A stretch of DNA of 64,000 nt from an uncultured Roseicyclus sp. (lineage in GTDB: Bacteria > Pseudomonadota > Alphaproteobacteria > Rhodobacterales > Rhodobacteraceae), in contig CANMRT010000003.1 in NCBI GenBank assembly GCA_947500415.1, positions 1 through 64,000 on the forward strand, given 5' to 3'. The translations under genes and the position numbers were made by a program. Positions 17,691 to 28,594 of this stretch are shown here, piece after piece. The notes beneath the pieces were generated by a model that searched no databases, had not been told where the DNA came from, and saw nothing but the letters and a program-made list of their open reading frames with translations. Each line of letters opens with the position of its first letter. The first letter of the stretch is position 1.

Positions 17691-18466
17691 GAGGAGGTGT
17701 TTTCCTTGTTATACTTATGGATGACCGTCAGGCCGTACATGGTGAGGTCGTCTTCGATGGTGTCAAATAACAGCTCACCCTGCGCAAACAAGGGGGCGAG
17801 GCCGCCGGTGCCGATGACCTTCATGGACTTGCCGTATTCCGCCTTGATCCGCGTCGTAATCCCGTCGATCAGGCCGACGTAGCCCCAGAAGACCCCCGAC
17901 TGGATGCAGCCCACGGTGTTGGTGCCGATCACCTTGTCAGGCTTTGTAATATCCACATGGGGCAGTGCCGCTGCCCCAAGCGCCAGCGCCTCAAGCGACA
18001 GGTTCACCCCCGGCGCAATCACGCCACCAACGTAGGCGCCATCTTCGGCCACCACGTCGAAATTCGTGGCCGTCCCGAAATCCACCACGACGCAATCGCC
18101 ACCATGGCGCGCATAGGCGCCCGCTGCATTGGCCAGGCGGTCAGGGCCGACGCCAGTGCCATAGTCCACGCGCGGCTCAATTGGCAGGGCGCAATCGGGC
18201 TTGCCCACAACCCACGGGCGCAGGCCGAAGAACCGGTCACAGAAGACGCGCAGGTTGAACACCACGCGCGGCACGGTAGACGAGATGATGACATCGTCAA
18301 TCTGCGGGTCGATCCCGTAGTGGCCGAGCAACGTGGAGAACCACGTGAAATAGGCATCCGCCGTCCGCGAATGGTGAGTTGAAGTGCGCAGCGTGCATAG
18401 CCAATCCTCGCCATCCCAGATCGAGAAGACCGTATTCGTGTTGCCGCAGTCGATACAAAGAAGCAT
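17687..18466 (-). CDS. coaX: Type III pantothenate kinase
   Basis: 259-aa kinase of the ASKHA fold, catalysing the first step of CoA synthesis. The N-terminal phosphate loop MLLCIDCGNTNTVFSIW, GPDRLANAAGAYARHG and DFGTATNFDVV blocks are typical of type III enzymes, which are not feedback inhibited by CoA. ATG at 18466, 12 bp after birA; the stop overlaps rnj. Confidence 0.96.
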   Translation of the reverse strand: MLLCIDCGNTNTVFSIWDGEDWLCTLRTSTHHSRTADAYFTWFSTLLGHYGIDPQIDDVIISSTVPRVVFNLRVFCDRFFGLRPWVVGKPDCALPIEPRVDYGTGVGPDRLANAAGAYARHGGDCVVVDFGTATNFDVVAEDGAYVGGVIAPGVNLSLEALALGAAALPHVDITKPDKVIGTNTVGCIQSGVFWGYVGLIDGITTRIKAEYGKSMKVIGTGGLAPLFAQGELLFDTIEDDLTMYGLTVIHKYNKENTSS

Positions 18467-18478
18467 GGGGCATCCCCC

Positions 18479-19228
18479 TTAGAAATAGATGTCCGCCGCC
18501 GCGATCCGGCGGGGGCCTTTGGGTGTTTCAAGCACGAGATTGCCGGTGTCGTCCACATCGCGGAACGTTCCGGTGATATCTTCGTTTGGCAGACGGGCGG
18601 TTATGACCTCCCCCAACCGCGCGGCTCGGGCGAGCCAGGCAGTGCGCGTGGGGCCAAAGCCGTAGGTGGCAAGGCTCGCCTCATGCGTAGCGAAGGCGGG
18701 CGCAAGCGCGTCGAGGAATTCCTCAGGTGTGACGGTCACGCCGATCTCGCGGAGGGAAACGGGGGCCACGGCATTGGTCTCAAGCGCGCCAGCGTCCGGC
18801 ACGGCGGCCAGGTTTACACCAATCCCGATGATCAAATGGCTGACACCACCTTTTCGGTCACCCAGACTCTCCAACAGGATGCCCGCAAGCTTTCCGCCAT
18901 GGAGCAGCACGTCGTTCGGCCATTTCAGAGAGAGCGCTGGTTCAGGGCAGCCCACGGCAATCAAAGCATCCCGCAGGGCCAGCGAAGCCGTGAATGACCG
19001 CAACGCCACCTGCTCTACCGGGCCACTAGGGCGTATCGTCAGAGAAGCTGCAAAATTACCGGAGGGCATTGACCACGCCCGACCCCGCCTACCGCGCGCT
19101 GCCGTCTGGTTCAACGCCAGTACCCACTCCGGGCCAGCCAAAGCGGACGCCACACGCGCAGCCTCGGCCATGGTGCTATCCGTCTCGGGCAGGACACGGC
19201 AGCCCACACCGGCGGGCCAGCCCGTCAT
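18479..19228 (-). CDS. birA: Biotin--[acetyl-CoA-carboxylase] ligase
   Basis: 249-aa single-domain biotin protein ligase, without the N-terminal DNA-binding domain of E. coli BirA, so it should not act as a repressor. It carries the TDSTMAEA, ARGRRGRAW and KWPNDVLL motifs that bind biotinyl-AMP, then GIGVNL. It would biotinylate carboxylase carrier domains such as the one in MccA encoded at 47875-49797. Its start lies 2 bp from the nuoN stop. Confidence 0.95.
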   Translation of the reverse strand: MTGWPAGVGCRVLPETDSTMAEAARVASALAGPEWVLALNQTAARGRRGRAWSMPSGNFAASLTIRPSGPVEQVALRSFTASLALRDALIAVGCPEPALSLKWPNDVLLHGGKLAGILLESLGDRKGGVSHLIIGIGVNLAAVPDAGALETNAVAPVSLREIGVTVTPEEFLDALAPAFATHEASLATYGFGPTRTAWLARAARLGEVITARLPNEDITGTFRDVDDTGNLVLETPKGPRRIAAADIYF

Positions 19229-19229
19229 A

Positions 19230-20675
19230 TCAGCGGGTCAGCATCGTTGCGGCCAGTTCGGCGGAGCCTTCGATGCCAAAAAGGTTGATACCCGGAACCC
19301 AGCCCAAGCCAATGACCAACGCCATGGCGATCAGCCCGGCGTAAGTGGCCAACCCCATGCGTCCGTCGAGCCCTTCGCGCGCCTCACCGAAGTACATGAG
19401 GTAGACGATGCGGATGTAATAGAACGCGCCGATGACTGAGGCGATCACGCCTGCAACCGCCAGCCAGACCATGCCCGCATCAACCGCCGCAAGCAGCACG
19501 GCGTATTTGCCGAAGAAGCCCAAAAGCGGCGGTACACCGGCCAGGCTAAACATCAGCGCAAGGAGCGCCATGGCCTTCGTCGGCTCTTTCGAGGCGAAAG
19601 CCGACAGCGACGAGATTTCCGTAACGTGCTGCCCGTCCCGCTCCATCGACAGGATAAACGCGAAGGTGCCGATGTTCATGGCCACATAGATCGCCATGTA
19701 GATCAGCATCGCCTCAACGCCCTGCGTCGTGCCAGACGCCAGCCCCATCAGGGCAAATCCCATGTGCGAGATCGAGGAATAGGCCATCAGGCGTTTGATG
19801 TCCGTCTGCCCGATCGCGGCAATCGCGCCCAGGAACATGGAGATCACGGCAAGGAACGCCACGACTTGCTGCCAATCGCCAACCACGCCACCGAAGGCGT
19901 CATGCACAACACGTGCAAACAGTGCCATCGCGGCCACTTTAGGGGCCGTCGCAAAAAGTGCAGTGATCGGTGTGGGGGAGCCTTCATAGACGTCCGGCGT
20001 CCACATATGAAACGGCGCCGCGGAGACCTTGAAGGCCAGACCGGCAAGGATGAAGACAAGGCCAAACAGCAGGCCGAGTGACAGCTCGCCATTCGCCGCT
20101 TCAATGATGCCTGCGAACTGCGTGGTGCCCGCAAAGCCATAGGTCAGCGAAACACCGTAGAGCAACAGGCCCGAAGACAGCGCGCCGAGGACGAAGTATT
20201 TCAGACCGGCTTCCGTGGACCGCACAGAGTCACGACGCAGCGAGGCCACGACGTAAAGCGCCAGCGATTGAAGCTCCAACCCCATGTAAAGCGCCAGCAT
20301 GTCCCCGGCTGAAACCATGATCATCATGCCGACCACGGCCAGCACGATCAGCATCGGGAATTCGAACCGCAAGAGATCGGTCTTGCTCATGTAATCTTGG
20401 CTGATCGCCAGAATACCCGCCGCCGCCAGAAGGATGGTGATTTTGGCAAAGCGGCTGAACGCGTCGTCCACGAACATGCCGTCGAATGCGACACGGGCAC
20501 CTTCACCCGTCACGCCGATGTAGAAGGCCATGATGACGAACAGGATCGCCGTGCCCCAGGTCAGCGCAGCCGCTAACCCGTCTTTCGAGGTATAGACCGC
20601 CGCCATAAGCCCCCCCATCGCAAACAGCGACAGGACGATCTCTGGCGTCAGAATGGCAAGGTCAGCTCCGATCAT
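19230..20675 (-). CDS. nuoN: NADH-quinone oxidoreductase subunit N
   Basis: 481-aa antiporter-like membrane subunit of complex I with about 14 helices. It is related to NuoL and NuoM and carries the conserved Lys/Glu-bearing helices used for proton pumping; the [20 protein letters not shown] and [15 protein letters not shown] blocks are diagnostic. ATG at 20675, 12 bp after nuoM. Last complex I subunit gene of the operon. Confidence 0.97.
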   Translation of the reverse strand: MIGADLAILTPEIVLSLFAMGGLMAAVYTSKDGLAAALTWGTAILFVIMAFYIGVTGEGARVAFDGMFVDDAFSRFAKITILLAAAGILAISQDYMSKTDLLRFEFPMLIVLAVVGMMIMVSAGDMLALYMGLELQSLALYVVASLRRDSVRSTEAGLKYFVLGALSSGLLLYGVSLTYGFAGTTQFAGIIEAANGELSLGLLFGLVFILAGLAFKVSAAPFHMWTPDVYEGSPTPITALFATAPKVAAMALFARVVHDAFGGVVGDWQQVVAFLAVISMFLGAIAAIGQTDIKRLMAYSSISHMGFALMGLASGTTQGVEAMLIYMAIYVAMNIGTFAFILSMERDGQHVTEISSLSAFASKEPTKAMALLALMFSLAGVPPLLGFFGKYAVLLAAVDAGMVWLAVAGVIASVIGAFYYIRIVYLMYFGEAREGLDGRMGLATYAGLIAMALVIGLGWVPGINLFGIEGSAELAATMLTR

Positions 20676-20687
20676 ATCAGGCGTCCT

Positions 20688-22232
20688 TTAGTGGTTTGCA
20701 GCGACGGAGGTGTGCGGCTCATATGCCGCGACAGCCACGTCGTAGTTTTCAACAAGGGCAGCAACCGAAGGGCCGATCACGTCGGTCACAAGGCTGGGGT
20801 AGACGCCCAGAAGGATGGTCATCACGACAAGCGGCGCAAAGATCGCACGCTCGCGCGGGGTGATGTCTTGGATGGTCTTGAGGCTTTCCTTGATCAGATC
20901 GCCAAAGACCACACGGCGGTAGAGCCACAGGGCGTAACACGCTGACAGGATAACACCCGTTGCGGCGAAGACGCCCACCCAGGTGTTCACCTGGAAGACA
21001 CCGATCAGCGTCAGGAATTCACCGACGAAACCGCTCGTCCCCGGCAGACCCACATTGGCCATCGTGAACAGCATGAAGATCAGCGCATAGGCCGGCATCC
21101 GCACGACGAGCCCGCCATAGGCGTCAATGTCCCGCGTGTGCATCCGGTCGTAGATGACGCCGACGCAAAGGAAGAGCGCGCCCGAGATGAAACCGTGGCT
21201 GATCATCTGGAAAATCGCGCCGTCGACGCCATTCTGGTTTGCCGCAAAGATGCCCATAGTCACGAAGCCCATGTGCGCGACCGAGCTATATGCAATCAGC
21301 TTCTTCATATCTTCCTGAACGATGGCCACGAAGGAGGTGTAGACGATGGCGATAACGCTCATCCACAAGACCAGCGGCGCCAGCAGGTCTGAGGCGACAG
21401 GGAACATCGGAAGGCTGAAGCGCAGGAATCCGTAGCCGCCCATCTTAAGCAGAACCGCCGCCAGAATGACCGAGCCCGCCGTTGGCGCCTGCACGTGCGC
21501 GTCCGGCAGCCAGGTGTGCACTGGCCACATCGGCATCTTGACCGCGAAACTGGCAAAGAAGGCAAGGAACAGCATCGTCTGCAACCCACCGATCACCTGG
21601 ATGCCCAAGACGTTGAAAGTGTCGGTGGCAAAGTTGTGGGTCAGAAGCTGCGAGATGTCCGTCGTGCCCGCATCCACATACATCGCGATCATCGCGACCA
21701 GCATCAGGACCGAGCCGAGGAAGGTGTAGAGGAAGAACTTGAAGCTCGCGTAGATCCGATCCTTGCCGCCCCAGATCCCGATGATCAGGAACATCGGGAT
21801 CAGCCCCGCCTCGAAGAACAGGTAGAACAGCACCAGATCCAGCGCCACGAAGACGCCGATCATCAGCGTTTCAAGGATCAGCAACGCGATCATGTATTCT
21901 TTCACGCGATGCGTGACGCCCCAGCAGGACGCAATGGTGATGGGCATCAGGAACGTCGTCAGCATCACGAACAGGATCGAGATGCCGTCAACACCGACGC
22001 GGTATTGCAGGCCGAAGAGCCACTCGCTCTCCTCAACCAGCTGGAAGCCGGTGTTGGACGCATCGAACTGCACCAGCAGAAACAGCGAAACCAGGAACGT
22101 GGCCGCAGTCGCCGCAAGGGCCAGCCGCTTGGCGTTGAGCTGCGCCGCCTCGTCATCACCACGCAGGAACACAGCCATGATGATGGCCGCGACGGCGGGC
22201 AGGAAGGTGACGATGGAGATCAGGTTGTCCAT
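20688..22232 (-). CDS. nuoM: NADH-quinone oxidoreductase subunit M
   Basis: 514-aa antiporter-like subunit with about 14 transmembrane helices. Diagnostic blocks are [18 protein letters not shown] (containing the essential Glu), [18 protein letters not shown] and [15 protein letters not shown]. It forms a proton channel in the membrane arm. Only 6 bp separate it from nuoL and 12 bp from nuoN, so it is one transcription unit. Confidence 0.97.
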   Translation of the reverse strand: MDNLISIVTFLPAVAAIIMAVFLRGDDEAAQLNAKRLALAATAATFLVSLFLLVQFDASNTGFQLVEESEWLFGLQYRVGVDGISILFVMLTTFLMPITIASCWGVTHRVKEYMIALLILETLMIGVFVALDLVLFYLFFEAGLIPMFLIIGIWGGKDRIYASFKFFLYTFLGSVLMLVAMIAMYVDAGTTDISQLLTHNFATDTFNVLGIQVIGGLQTMLFLAFFASFAVKMPMWPVHTWLPDAHVQAPTAGSVILAAVLLKMGGYGFLRFSLPMFPVASDLLAPLVLWMSVIAIVYTSFVAIVQEDMKKLIAYSSVAHMGFVTMGIFAANQNGVDGAIFQMISHGFISGALFLCVGVIYDRMHTRDIDAYGGLVVRMPAYALIFMLFTMANVGLPGTSGFVGEFLTLIGVFQVNTWVGVFAATGVILSACYALWLYRRVVFGDLIKESLKTIQDITPRERAIFAPLVVMTILLGVYPSLVTDVIGPSVAALVENYDVAVAAYEPHTSVAANH

Positions 22233-22238
22233 GATGCG

Positions 22239-24383
22239 TTACCCAGCCGAAAGCGTCATCCATGTGACCAGGATCACGATCCCAAGCACCATGGCGAAAG
22301 CGTAGTGGAAGATGTAGCCGGACTGCAGGCGGCCCAACTGGCGGGTGAAGAAGGGGATGATCCCCATCGCCAAACCATTGATCCCGCCGTCGATCACGGC
22401 CCCGTCGCCGCCCTTCCAAAGGAACCGACCAAGCCATTTCGCCGGACGCACGAACAGGAAATCGTAGGCCTCGTCGAAGTACCATTTGTTCAGCAGGAAG
22501 GTGTAGAGCGGCCGTTGCTGCGCCGCGAGGCGGCCCGGAATGGACGGGTTGTGGATATAGAAAACGTAGGCCGTGACGAAACCCAGAAGCATCGCAAAGA
22601 ACGGCGCTAGCTTGACCCATGTGGGCACCGCGTGGGCATCGTTGAGAACGTGGTTGTCCGGGGCGTGGTGGATCGCCCCCTCTCCCGGCGCGCCAGTGAA
22701 GACGTAGTGCGTATCGTATCCCGCATTCGCGTAGTCTTCCTCGCCATAACCCTCATCGGCATGTTCTTCGTCACCGTGGCCTGCGTCCGCGTGCTCTTCG
22801 TCGTGATGCTCTTCTGCTGCGTAAGGCACGCCAAAGAACTGCGCCACGTAATTGGTCTTCCCGAAGAAGCTACCGTACCAGACCATACCGGCCAGAACCG
22901 CACCAACAGCCAGCGCGCCAAGCGGCACCAGCATCGTCTTCGGGCTCTCATGTGCGTGGTCATGCGTATGCTTGTCACCGCGCGGCTCGCCGTAGAACGT
23001 CAGGAACATCAGTCGCCAGCTGTAAAAGCTGGTGAACAGTGCGCCGATCACGAGTGCCCAGAACGCGAAGCTGCCGAGTTCTCCCCCAAACGCATAGGCG
23101 CTTTCGATGACTGCGTCCTTGGACACGAAGCCAGCAAAGCCAACCGGGAAGCCGAAGTAGAGCAGTGGAATACCAACACCCGTGATCGCCAGCGTGCCGA
23201 TCATCATGGCCCAGAAGGTATAGGGCATCTTGTGCCGCAGGCCACCGTAGTTCCGCATGTCCTGCTCGTGGTGCATCCCGTGGATCACGGAGCCCGCGCC
23301 CAGGAACAGCATTGCCTTGAAGAAGGCGTGGGTCAGCAAGTGGAACATAGCGACCGAATAGACGCCTACACCCGCGGCCACGAACATGTAGCCAAGCTGC
23401 GACATGGTCGAATAGGCGATCACGCGTTTGATGTCGTTCTGCACAAGGCCGATGGTGGCCGCGACAAAGGCCGACAGCGCGCCTATGATGATAATGAAGT
23501 TGCCCGCCAGTGGGGCATATTCGATTAGCGGCGACATCCGGCAGACAAGGAATACACCCGCCGTCACCATGGTCGCGGCGTGGATCAGCGCTGACACAGG
23601 TGTGGGGCCTTCCATCGCGTCGGGCAGCCAGACATGCAGGAACAGCTGCGCGGATTTACCCATCGCCCCGATGAAGAGGAAGAAGGCAATCATCTCAGCC
23701 GCGTTCAACTCCATGCCGAGGAAGGTGATCGACATCGTGGCGATCTCCGCCCCCATAGGCAGGATCACGTCGAACTGGATCGAATCCGTCATCCAGAAAA
23801 TCGCAAAGATCCCGATCAGGAAGCCGAAATCACCCACACGGTTGGCAATAAACGCCTTCATCGCTGCCGCCCCGGCGGAGGGTTTGCGGTAGTAGAAACC
23901 GATCAGCAGGTAGGACGCGACGCCCACGCCTTCCCAGCCGAAGAACAGCTGCAACAGGTTGTCCGCCGTGACCAGCATCAGCATCGCAAAGGTAAAGAAC
24001 GACAGGTAAGCGAAGAACCGGGGGCGGTAGCTTTCGCCTTCCTTGAAGTTTTCATCATGGGCCATGTAGCCGAAGCTGTAGAGGTGGACCAAAGCCGACA
24101 CGGAGGTGATCACAATCAACATGATCGCTGTCAGCCGGTCGATCCGGATCGCCCAATCGGTGAAGAGCGTGCCGCTCTCAACCCAGGTCATCACGCTTTC
24201 GGTGTAGTAACCGTTTTCATGCGCGCTCGGGTCAAAGGTCAGGAAGATGATCCAAGACAGCAGGCACGACAGCGCCAGCATCAGTGTTGCCACGACGCAA
24301 GCCGCCTGCTCCCCGATCAAACGCCACGAGAACCCGCAGATCAGCGCGCCAACGATGGGGGCGAAGAGAAGGATTTGTTCCAT
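22239..24383 (-). CDS. nuoL: NADH-quinone oxidoreductase subunit L with acidic/His-rich insertion
   Basis: 714-aa distal antiporter subunit of complex I, about 100 residues longer than E. coli NuoL (613). Core blocks include [39 protein letters not shown] and [12 protein letters not shown]. The extra length is partly a His/Asp/Glu/Ala-rich insertion at residues about 520-575 ([20 protein letters not shown] and on), preceded by a second His cluster (HTHDHAHE). Hydropathy suggests that this is a loop between the late helices, before the long lateral helix and final helix. ATG 24383, 6 bp after nuoK. Confidence 0.96.
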   Translation of the reverse strand: MEQILLFAPIVGALICGFSWRLIGEQAACVVATLMLALSCLLSWIIFLTFDPSAHENGYYTESVMTWVESGTLFTDWAIRIDRLTAIMLIVITSVSALVHLYSFGYMAHDENFKEGESYRPRFFAYLSFFTFAMLMLVTADNLLQLFFGWEGVGVASYLLIGFYYRKPSAGAAAMKAFIANRVGDFGFLIGIFAIFWMTDSIQFDVILPMGAEIATMSITFLGMELNAAEMIAFFLFIGAMGKSAQLFLHVWLPDAMEGPTPVSALIHAATMVTAGVFLVCRMSPLIEYAPLAGNFIIIIGALSAFVAATIGLVQNDIKRVIAYSTMSQLGYMFVAAGVGVYSVAMFHLLTHAFFKAMLFLGAGSVIHGMHHEQDMRNYGGLRHKMPYTFWAMMIGTLAITGVGIPLLYFGFPVGFAGFVSKDAVIESAYAFGGELGSFAFWALVIGALFTSFYSWRLMFLTFYGEPRGDKHTHDHAHESPKTMLVPLGALAVGAVLAGMVWYGSFFGKTNYVAQFFGVPYAAEEHHDEEHADAGHGDEEHADEGYGEEDYANAGYDTHYVFTGAPGEGAIHHAPDNHVLNDAHAVPTWVKLAPFFAMLLGFVTAYVFYIHNPSIPGRLAAQQRPLYTFLLNKWYFDEAYDFLFVRPAKWLGRFLWKGGDGAVIDGGINGLAMGIIPFFTRQLGRLQSGYIFHYAFAMVLGIVILVTWMTLSAG

Positions 24384-24389
24384 GCGCCC

Positions 24390-24698
24390 TTACCCCTTCA
24401 GATTGTCGAACGCTTCCACGTCGACCGTGCCGCGGTTGCGGAAGAAACAGACAAGGATTGCAAGGCCAATCGCGGCCTCAGCCGCCGCAACCGTCAGGAT
24501 GAACAGGGTGAACACCTGCCCCGTCAGGTCACCCAGGAACGACGAGAACGCGACCATATTGATGTTGACCGACAGCAGCATCAGCTCCAGCGACATCAGA
24601 ATGATGATCACGTTCTTACGGTTCAGGAAAATCCCGAAGATGCCGATGACAAACAGCGCAGCCGCCACCGTCAGGTAATGTTCCAAGCCAATCGTCAT
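24390..24698 (-). CDS. nuoK: NADH-quinone oxidoreductase subunit K
   Basis: 102-aa membrane subunit with three helices, the second carrying the conserved Glu ([17 protein letters not shown]), part of the proton path beside NuoJ and NuoN. Length matches the family (about 100). ATG at 24698. An unrelated exported-protein gene separates it from nuoJ. Confidence 0.97.
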   Translation of the reverse strand: MTIGLEHYLTVAAALFVIGIFGIFLNRKNVIIILMSLELMLLSVNINMVAFSSFLGDLTGQVFTLFILTVAAAEAAIGLAILVCFFRNRGTVDVEAFDNLKG

Positions 24699-24712
24699 GG
24701 CGTCGTCCTTAC

Positions 24713-25159
24713 TTAATATCCCACCGCGTCGCAGACGCAGGAGCCATAGGTATTTCGGGTGCGATGGGTATCAGAGCCCAAACGGGTCATCTCGGCGTCG
24801 ATCTGGGGCAGCGTGTAACCCTCCACCCCGAACGCCATGTCGGTCAGGCGGTCATAGGCGTTGTTGGTGTTGTAGATCACGCGCAATTCGCGGCCCGACC
24901 GGCAGATCCGCAGGACCGAGGCATCGCGCCCATCGACAGTGCGGAAATCCCACATCACCACGCCTTCGCCCACGATGCTTTCGGCAACGCCCTGCGCCGG
25001 TTGCGGCGCGCGGCCTACCGGGAACACCTGACCGCTGGCCTGCGCGACCTCGCACGACGGCGCGGGAATGATGCTCAAGGCATTCAGCGGGGCCACTGCC
25101 CCGAATACGACCGCCATAGCCAAAGCCGCCTGCAGTCGTGTTTGAAGTCCCTTGCGCAT
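24713..25159 (-). CDS. Exported protein of unknown function within the nuo operon
   Basis: 148 aa with an N-terminal signal peptide ([20 protein letters not shown], cleaved after about residue 28). The mature part has a Cys pair in SCEVAQ and RICRSG and ends CVCDAVGY. It lies between nuoJ and nuoK, 15 bp upstream of nuoK, on the same strand. ATG 25159 follows GAAGGGA; an ATG 21 bp upstream (25180) is possible. I do not know the family. Periplasmic disulfide-bonded protein is an inference. Confidence 0.7.
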   Translation of the reverse strand: MRKGLQTRLQAALAMAVVFGAVAPLNALSIIPAPSCEVAQASGQVFPVGRAPQPAQGVAESIVGEGVVMWDFRTVDGRDASVLRICRSGRELRVIYNTNNAYDRLTDMAFGVEGYTLPQIDAEMTRLGSDTHRTRNTYGSCVCDAVGY

Positions 25160-25195
25160 CGTATCGTCCCTTCGCGTCATCTCAGGCTTCTTGCT

Positions 25196-25810
25196 TTAAA
25201 GCCCCTGCCCCGGCTTCACATCCTTCAACTCCATCGCAGTCGCCGGGTCACGCATCATCTGGGCGACGGGGCTCTGGCGCTTGACGTCCACACGGTGGCG
25301 CAGAGTCAGAACGATGGCTCCGACCATTGCGACCAGCAGGATCAAGCCGGAGATTTGGAACACTAGGAAGTAGTCGTCATACAGGATCAGGCCGAGGGCC
25401 TGCGTGTTATGTGCCACGTCAAGAGGCGGGGCCGGGTTACCAAGGCGCTGGTCGATCCCTTCGGAGAATTCCCACGCCCCATAGGCCAGCGTCAGCTGCA
25501 TCAGCAAAACAACGCCGATCAGTCCCGCGACCGGCACGTACTTCGCCATCTCGGCTTTCAGCTCGGCAAAATCGACGTCGAGCATCATAACGACGAAAAG
25601 GAACAACACCGCGACTGCGCCAACGTAGACGATGATCAATAGCATCGCGACGAATTCCGCACCGAGCAGCACGAAAAGACCCGCCGCACTCAGGAACGCC
25701 AGAATCAGCCAAAGCACCGAATGCACTGGGTTCTTGGAGGCCACCGTGAACAGCCCACCGGTGATCACCGACAAGGCAAACAGGTAAAAGGTGAAATCAG
25801 CTATCGTCAT
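25196..25810 (-). CDS. nuoJ: NADH-quinone oxidoreductase subunit J
   Basis: 204-aa membrane subunit with five helices. The [20 protein letters not shown] block and the pi-bulge-containing helix with [16 protein letters not shown] (third helix) are diagnostic. A C-terminal tail of about 35 residues extends past the last helix. It overlaps the upstream carboxymuconolactone-decarboxylase-like gene by 4 bp, so that gene is coupled to it. Confidence 0.97.
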   Translation of the reverse strand: MTIADFTFYLFALSVITGGLFTVASKNPVHSVLWLILAFLSAAGLFVLLGAEFVAMLLIIVYVGAVAVLFLFVVMMLDVDFAELKAEMAKYVPVAGLIGVVLLMQLTLAYGAWEFSEGIDQRLGNPAPPLDVAHNTQALGLILYDDYFLVFQISGLILLVAMVGAIVLTLRHRVDVKRQSPVAQMMRDPATAMELKDVKPGQGL

Positions 25811-26214
25811 GCCTCGTCCCCTTGGATCGCTTGCTGTGCAAGCTCCATCGCCTTGGTCATCGCAGGCACGCCACCAAACATCGCGGCTACACCGATGGTC
25901 TCAGCTATCTCTTGTTGCGAAGCCCCCGCCTCAAGCGCATGGCGCACAGTCAGGCGGATTTGCGCCTCGGCCACGGCGCCTTGCACCGTCAGGCCCAGAA
26001 GTGTCAGCAGAAGCCGCGTTTTCGCGTCCAACCCGCCCGGGTTGAACTGCTTGCCCATGAAGGCTTCCAGCATCTCGGCAGGAACCGTGGGCCACATCTT
26101 GTCCATCGACGTAGGTGTGAACGACGACATCGCCGGATTGACCGCTTTCAGCCACTCCTGTGTCATGTCTTGCGTCTGCTTGAACAGCGCCTCGAAAGGG
26201 TTGCTGTCGGTCAT
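25807..26214 (-). CDS. Carboxymuconolactone decarboxylase-family protein
   Basis: 135 aa, all-helical. The [19 protein letters not shown] and [19 protein letters not shown] blocks match the CMD/AhpD fold, which includes gamma-carboxymuconolactone decarboxylase and alkylhydroperoxidases. The CxxC of AhpD peroxidases is absent. It overlaps both neighbours by 4 bp (ATGA) and is the second of two adjacent paralogues between nuoI and nuoJ. Its role in complex I biogenesis or otherwise is unknown. Confidence 0.85.
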   Translation of the reverse strand: MTDSNPFEALFKQTQDMTQEWLKAVNPAMSSFTPTSMDKMWPTVPAEMLEAFMGKQFNPGGLDAKTRLLLTLLGLTVQGAVAEAQIRLTVRHALEAGASQQEIAETIGVAAMFGGVPAMTKAMELAQQAIQGDEA

Positions 26215-26597
26215 GCTGCATCTTCCTCGTCAAACACGTCCAAAGCCGTGTTCAAAGCATTGATCATCGCCGGGAAGCCGCCATAGAGCGCCATCTGGTT
26301 GATTACCTCGGCCACCTCGCGGCTGGTCGCGCCAGAGCGGAGAGCATTGCGAATGTGCACTTTCAATTGCGGCGCCGTCTGACCACCCAATGCGGCCAAG
26401 GCCGCAACCGTCGCAAGGTAACGGGTTTTGTCGTCCAACCCGTCGCGGGTGTAGTAGTGCCCGAACGCAACTTCCATCATCGAGGTCGAAAACCCGGGTA
26501 GGATCGCATCATAGCGCTCTGCCAGGGCGGCCTCGATGCCTGGGTTCGTCGCCTCGGCCATGGCTTTGCCACGCGTATATGCGTCGGATTGGCTCAT
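26211..26597 (-). CDS. Carboxymuconolactone decarboxylase-family protein, paralogue
   Basis: 128 aa with the same fold as the next gene: [19 protein letters not shown] and [19 protein letters not shown] are the aligned blocks, and both proteins end in a GG-PAM helix ([11 protein letters not shown]). No CxxC, so a peroxidase role is unlikely. It overlaps nuoI and its paralogue by 4 bp each. Both genes are probably products of tandem duplication; substrate unknown. Confidence 0.85.
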   Translation of the reverse strand: MSQSDAYTRGKAMAEATNPGIEAALAERYDAILPGFSTSMMEVAFGHYYTRDGLDDKTRYLATVAALAALGGQTAPQLKVHIRNALRSGATSREVAEVINQMALYGGFPAMINALNTALDVFDEEDAA

Positions 26598-27088
26598 CGG
26601 TAGGGCGCGTCCAGTTCAAGGTTCTTGGCAATGGCCGCTTCCCAACGCTCGCCATTCTCCAGCAGGCGCTGCTTGTCGTAGAACAGCTCTTCCCGCGTTT
26701 CAGTGGCGAATTCGAAGTTCGGCCCTTCGACGATGGCATCGACCGGGCAGGCCTCCTGACAGAAGCCGCAGTAGATGCACTTCGTCATGTCGATGTCGTA
26801 GCGCGTTGTCCGGCGCGAGCCATCTTCACGCGGCTCGGCATCAATCGTAATTGCCTGCGCGGGGCAGACAGCTTCGCAGAGCTTGCAGGCAATGCAGCGC
26901 TCTTCCCCATTCGGGTAGCGGCGCAATGCGTGTTCCCCACGGAACCGCGGTGAAAGCGGGCCTTTTTCGTGTGGGTAGTTCACCGTGACCTTGGGCGAGA
27001 AGAAGTACTTCATCCCAAGCCCGAAAGCCTTGAAGAAATCCGCGAACAGGAAGTATTTCGCCGCACGAGTGTAGTCGATCTGGGTCAT
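26594..27088 (-). CDS. nuoI: NADH-quinone oxidoreductase subunit I
   Basis: 164-aa ferredoxin-like subunit with two [4Fe-4S] motifs, [11 protein letters not shown] and [11 protein letters not shown], clusters N6a and N6b, which pass electrons to NuoB and quinone. The N-terminal amphipathic region ([20 protein letters not shown]) attaches it to the membrane arm. ATG 27088, 3 bp from nuoH. Confidence 0.98.
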   Translation of the reverse strand: MTQIDYTRAAKYFLFADFFKAFGLGMKYFFSPKVTVNYPHEKGPLSPRFRGEHALRRYPNGEERCIACKLCEAVCPAQAITIDAEPREDGSRRTTRYDIDMTKCIYCGFCQEACPVDAIVEGPNFEFATETREELFYDKQRLLENGERWEAAIAKNLELDAPYR

Positions 27089-27091
27089 TGA

Positions 27092-28126
27092 TCAGCCTCC
27101 GATCGCAAAGCGGGCGTAGAACCCACCGAACACTTCAAACTTCGCCATAAACGCCACGAACACGACCCAGAAGAGCGAGAATGGCAGGAATACCTTCCAA
27201 CCCAGGCGCATCAACTGGTCGTAGCGGTAGCGCGGCACAATCGCCTTCACCATCGAGATGATGAAGAAGAAAAAGCCCATTTTCAGCACCATCCACAGCG
27301 CGCCGTCTGGCAGGCCAGGAATGGGCGACAACCAGCCACCGAAGAACAGCAGGGTCATCAGGGCGCACATCAGGAAGATGGCGATATATTCACCCGCCAT
27401 GAACAGAAGGAACGGCGTGGCAGAATACTCGACCTGATAGCCCGCGACCAGTTCCGACTCAGCCTCCGGTAGATCGAAGGGCGGCCGGTTGGTTTCTGCG
27501 AGGGCCGAGACGAAGAACAGCATCACCATCGGCAAATGCGGCAGCCAGTACCAGCCGAAGAAATGCGCGCCCGTGTCCTGGGCTGCAACAATCGCACCAA
27601 AGTTCATCGATCCGGTGGAGATGATCACACCGATGATGATCAGGCCGATGGAAACCTCGTAAGAGATCATCTGCGCCGCAGAGCGCAGGCTGCCCAAGAA
27701 CGGGTATTTCGAGTTCGACGCCCACCCGCCCATGATCACGCCGTAGACCTCAAGCGAAGACATCGCGAAGACATACAGGATGGCAACGTTCAGATCGGCC
27801 AAAACCCATGTTTCATTGAACGGAATGACCGCCCACGCAATGATCGCCAGCACAAAAGACGTCATCGGGGCCAGGAAAAACACCGGCCTGTCCGCGCCCG
27901 CAGGCACCACGACTTCCTTGATGATGTATTTGAAGGCGTCCGCGACCGCTTGAAGCAGCCCAAAAGCGCCCACCACATTGGGCCCGCGCCGCATCATCAC
28001 CGCTGCCCAGATCTTGCGGTCGCCGTATACCAGCACCAGCAGCGATATCATGACAAAGGCAATCACCAACAGGCATTGTGCCGCGATGATCAGAATGATC
28101 CCGAGGGTGCTGTCGAAAAATTCCAT
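27092..28126 (-). CDS. nuoH: NADH-quinone oxidoreductase subunit H
   Basis: 344-aa membrane subunit with eight or nine helices that, with NuoB and NuoD, forms the quinone cavity. Diagnostic segments are [20 protein letters not shown] near the N-terminus and the Glu-rich loop [23 protein letters not shown] at 28126; 3 bp separate it from nuoI. Confidence 0.98.
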   Translation of the reverse strand: MEFFDSTLGIILIIAAQCLLVIAFVMISLLVLVYGDRKIWAAVMMRRGPNVVGAFGLLQAVADAFKYIIKEVVVPAGADRPVFFLAPMTSFVLAIIAWAVIPFNETWVLADLNVAILYVFAMSSLEVYGVIMGGWASNSKYPFLGSLRSAAQMISYEVSIGLIIIGVIISTGSMNFGAIVAAQDTGAHFFGWYWLPHLPMVMLFFVSALAETNRPPFDLPEAESELVAGYQVEYSATPFLLFMAGEYIAIFLMCALMTLLFFGGWLSPIPGLPDGALWMVLKMGFFFFIISMVKAIVPRYRYDQLMRLGWKVFLPFSLFWVVFVAFMAKFEVFGGFYARFAIGG

Positions 28127-28179
28127 CGGTCGTTCTCGTTCTTATTCGGGCCTTGGCTCGGGGCCTTTCGGTCATCCTA

Positions 28180-28590
28180 TCAGACCGACGGTATCCCTTG
28201 CTCCGCGCAATCTGCCGCAACCACTTCTGCTTCGAGCGTCTGCAACCCGCGCGGGAGTTCCGGCGAGATGGTGTAAACCGCATCTGCGACCCAAACGCCA
28301 CCCTCTTCGGTAATACTTGTGCGCACATGTCGCGCAAAAGCGTAGCCCCGGATCAGCGTATATTGCGCCGCCGCACAGCGGGCATAGGCATCCAGTATCG
28401 CGCGCGTTGATACACCGGTCATTTGCGCCCGGAAATTCACCAGATCATCGTCCAGCAAACGCGTCTCAATACCGTCGTAAGAGGCCGGCGGGGCCTCTTC
28501 CAGCGTTGGTCCCTCAATCTCGGGCTGGCACCCGGCGATCATGGCAATTGCGCAGACACCCACAAAGGTGGCGAAGGGGCTGCGCAACAC
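28180..28590 (-). CDS. Putative lipoprotein between nuoG and nuoH
   Basis: 136 aa starting at GTG 28590, 5 bases after the nuoG stop. It has a lipoprotein signal (ATFVGVCAIAMIAGC, lipobox IAGC) followed by a mature domain with two further Cys (ARCAAAQYTL and ADCAEQ). A longer frame from GTG 28635 would overlap nuoG by 41 bp and bury the signal peptide, so the shorter start is preferred. No family recognised; envelope location is predicted. Confidence 0.7.
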   Translation of the reverse strand: MLRSPFATFVGVCAIAMIAGCQPEIEGPTLEEAPPASYDGIETRLLDDDLVNFRAQMTGVSTRAILDAYARCAAAQYTLIRGYAFARHVRTSITEEGGVWVADAVYTISPELPRGLQTLEAEVVAADCAEQGIPSV

Positions 28591-28594
28591 TGTT

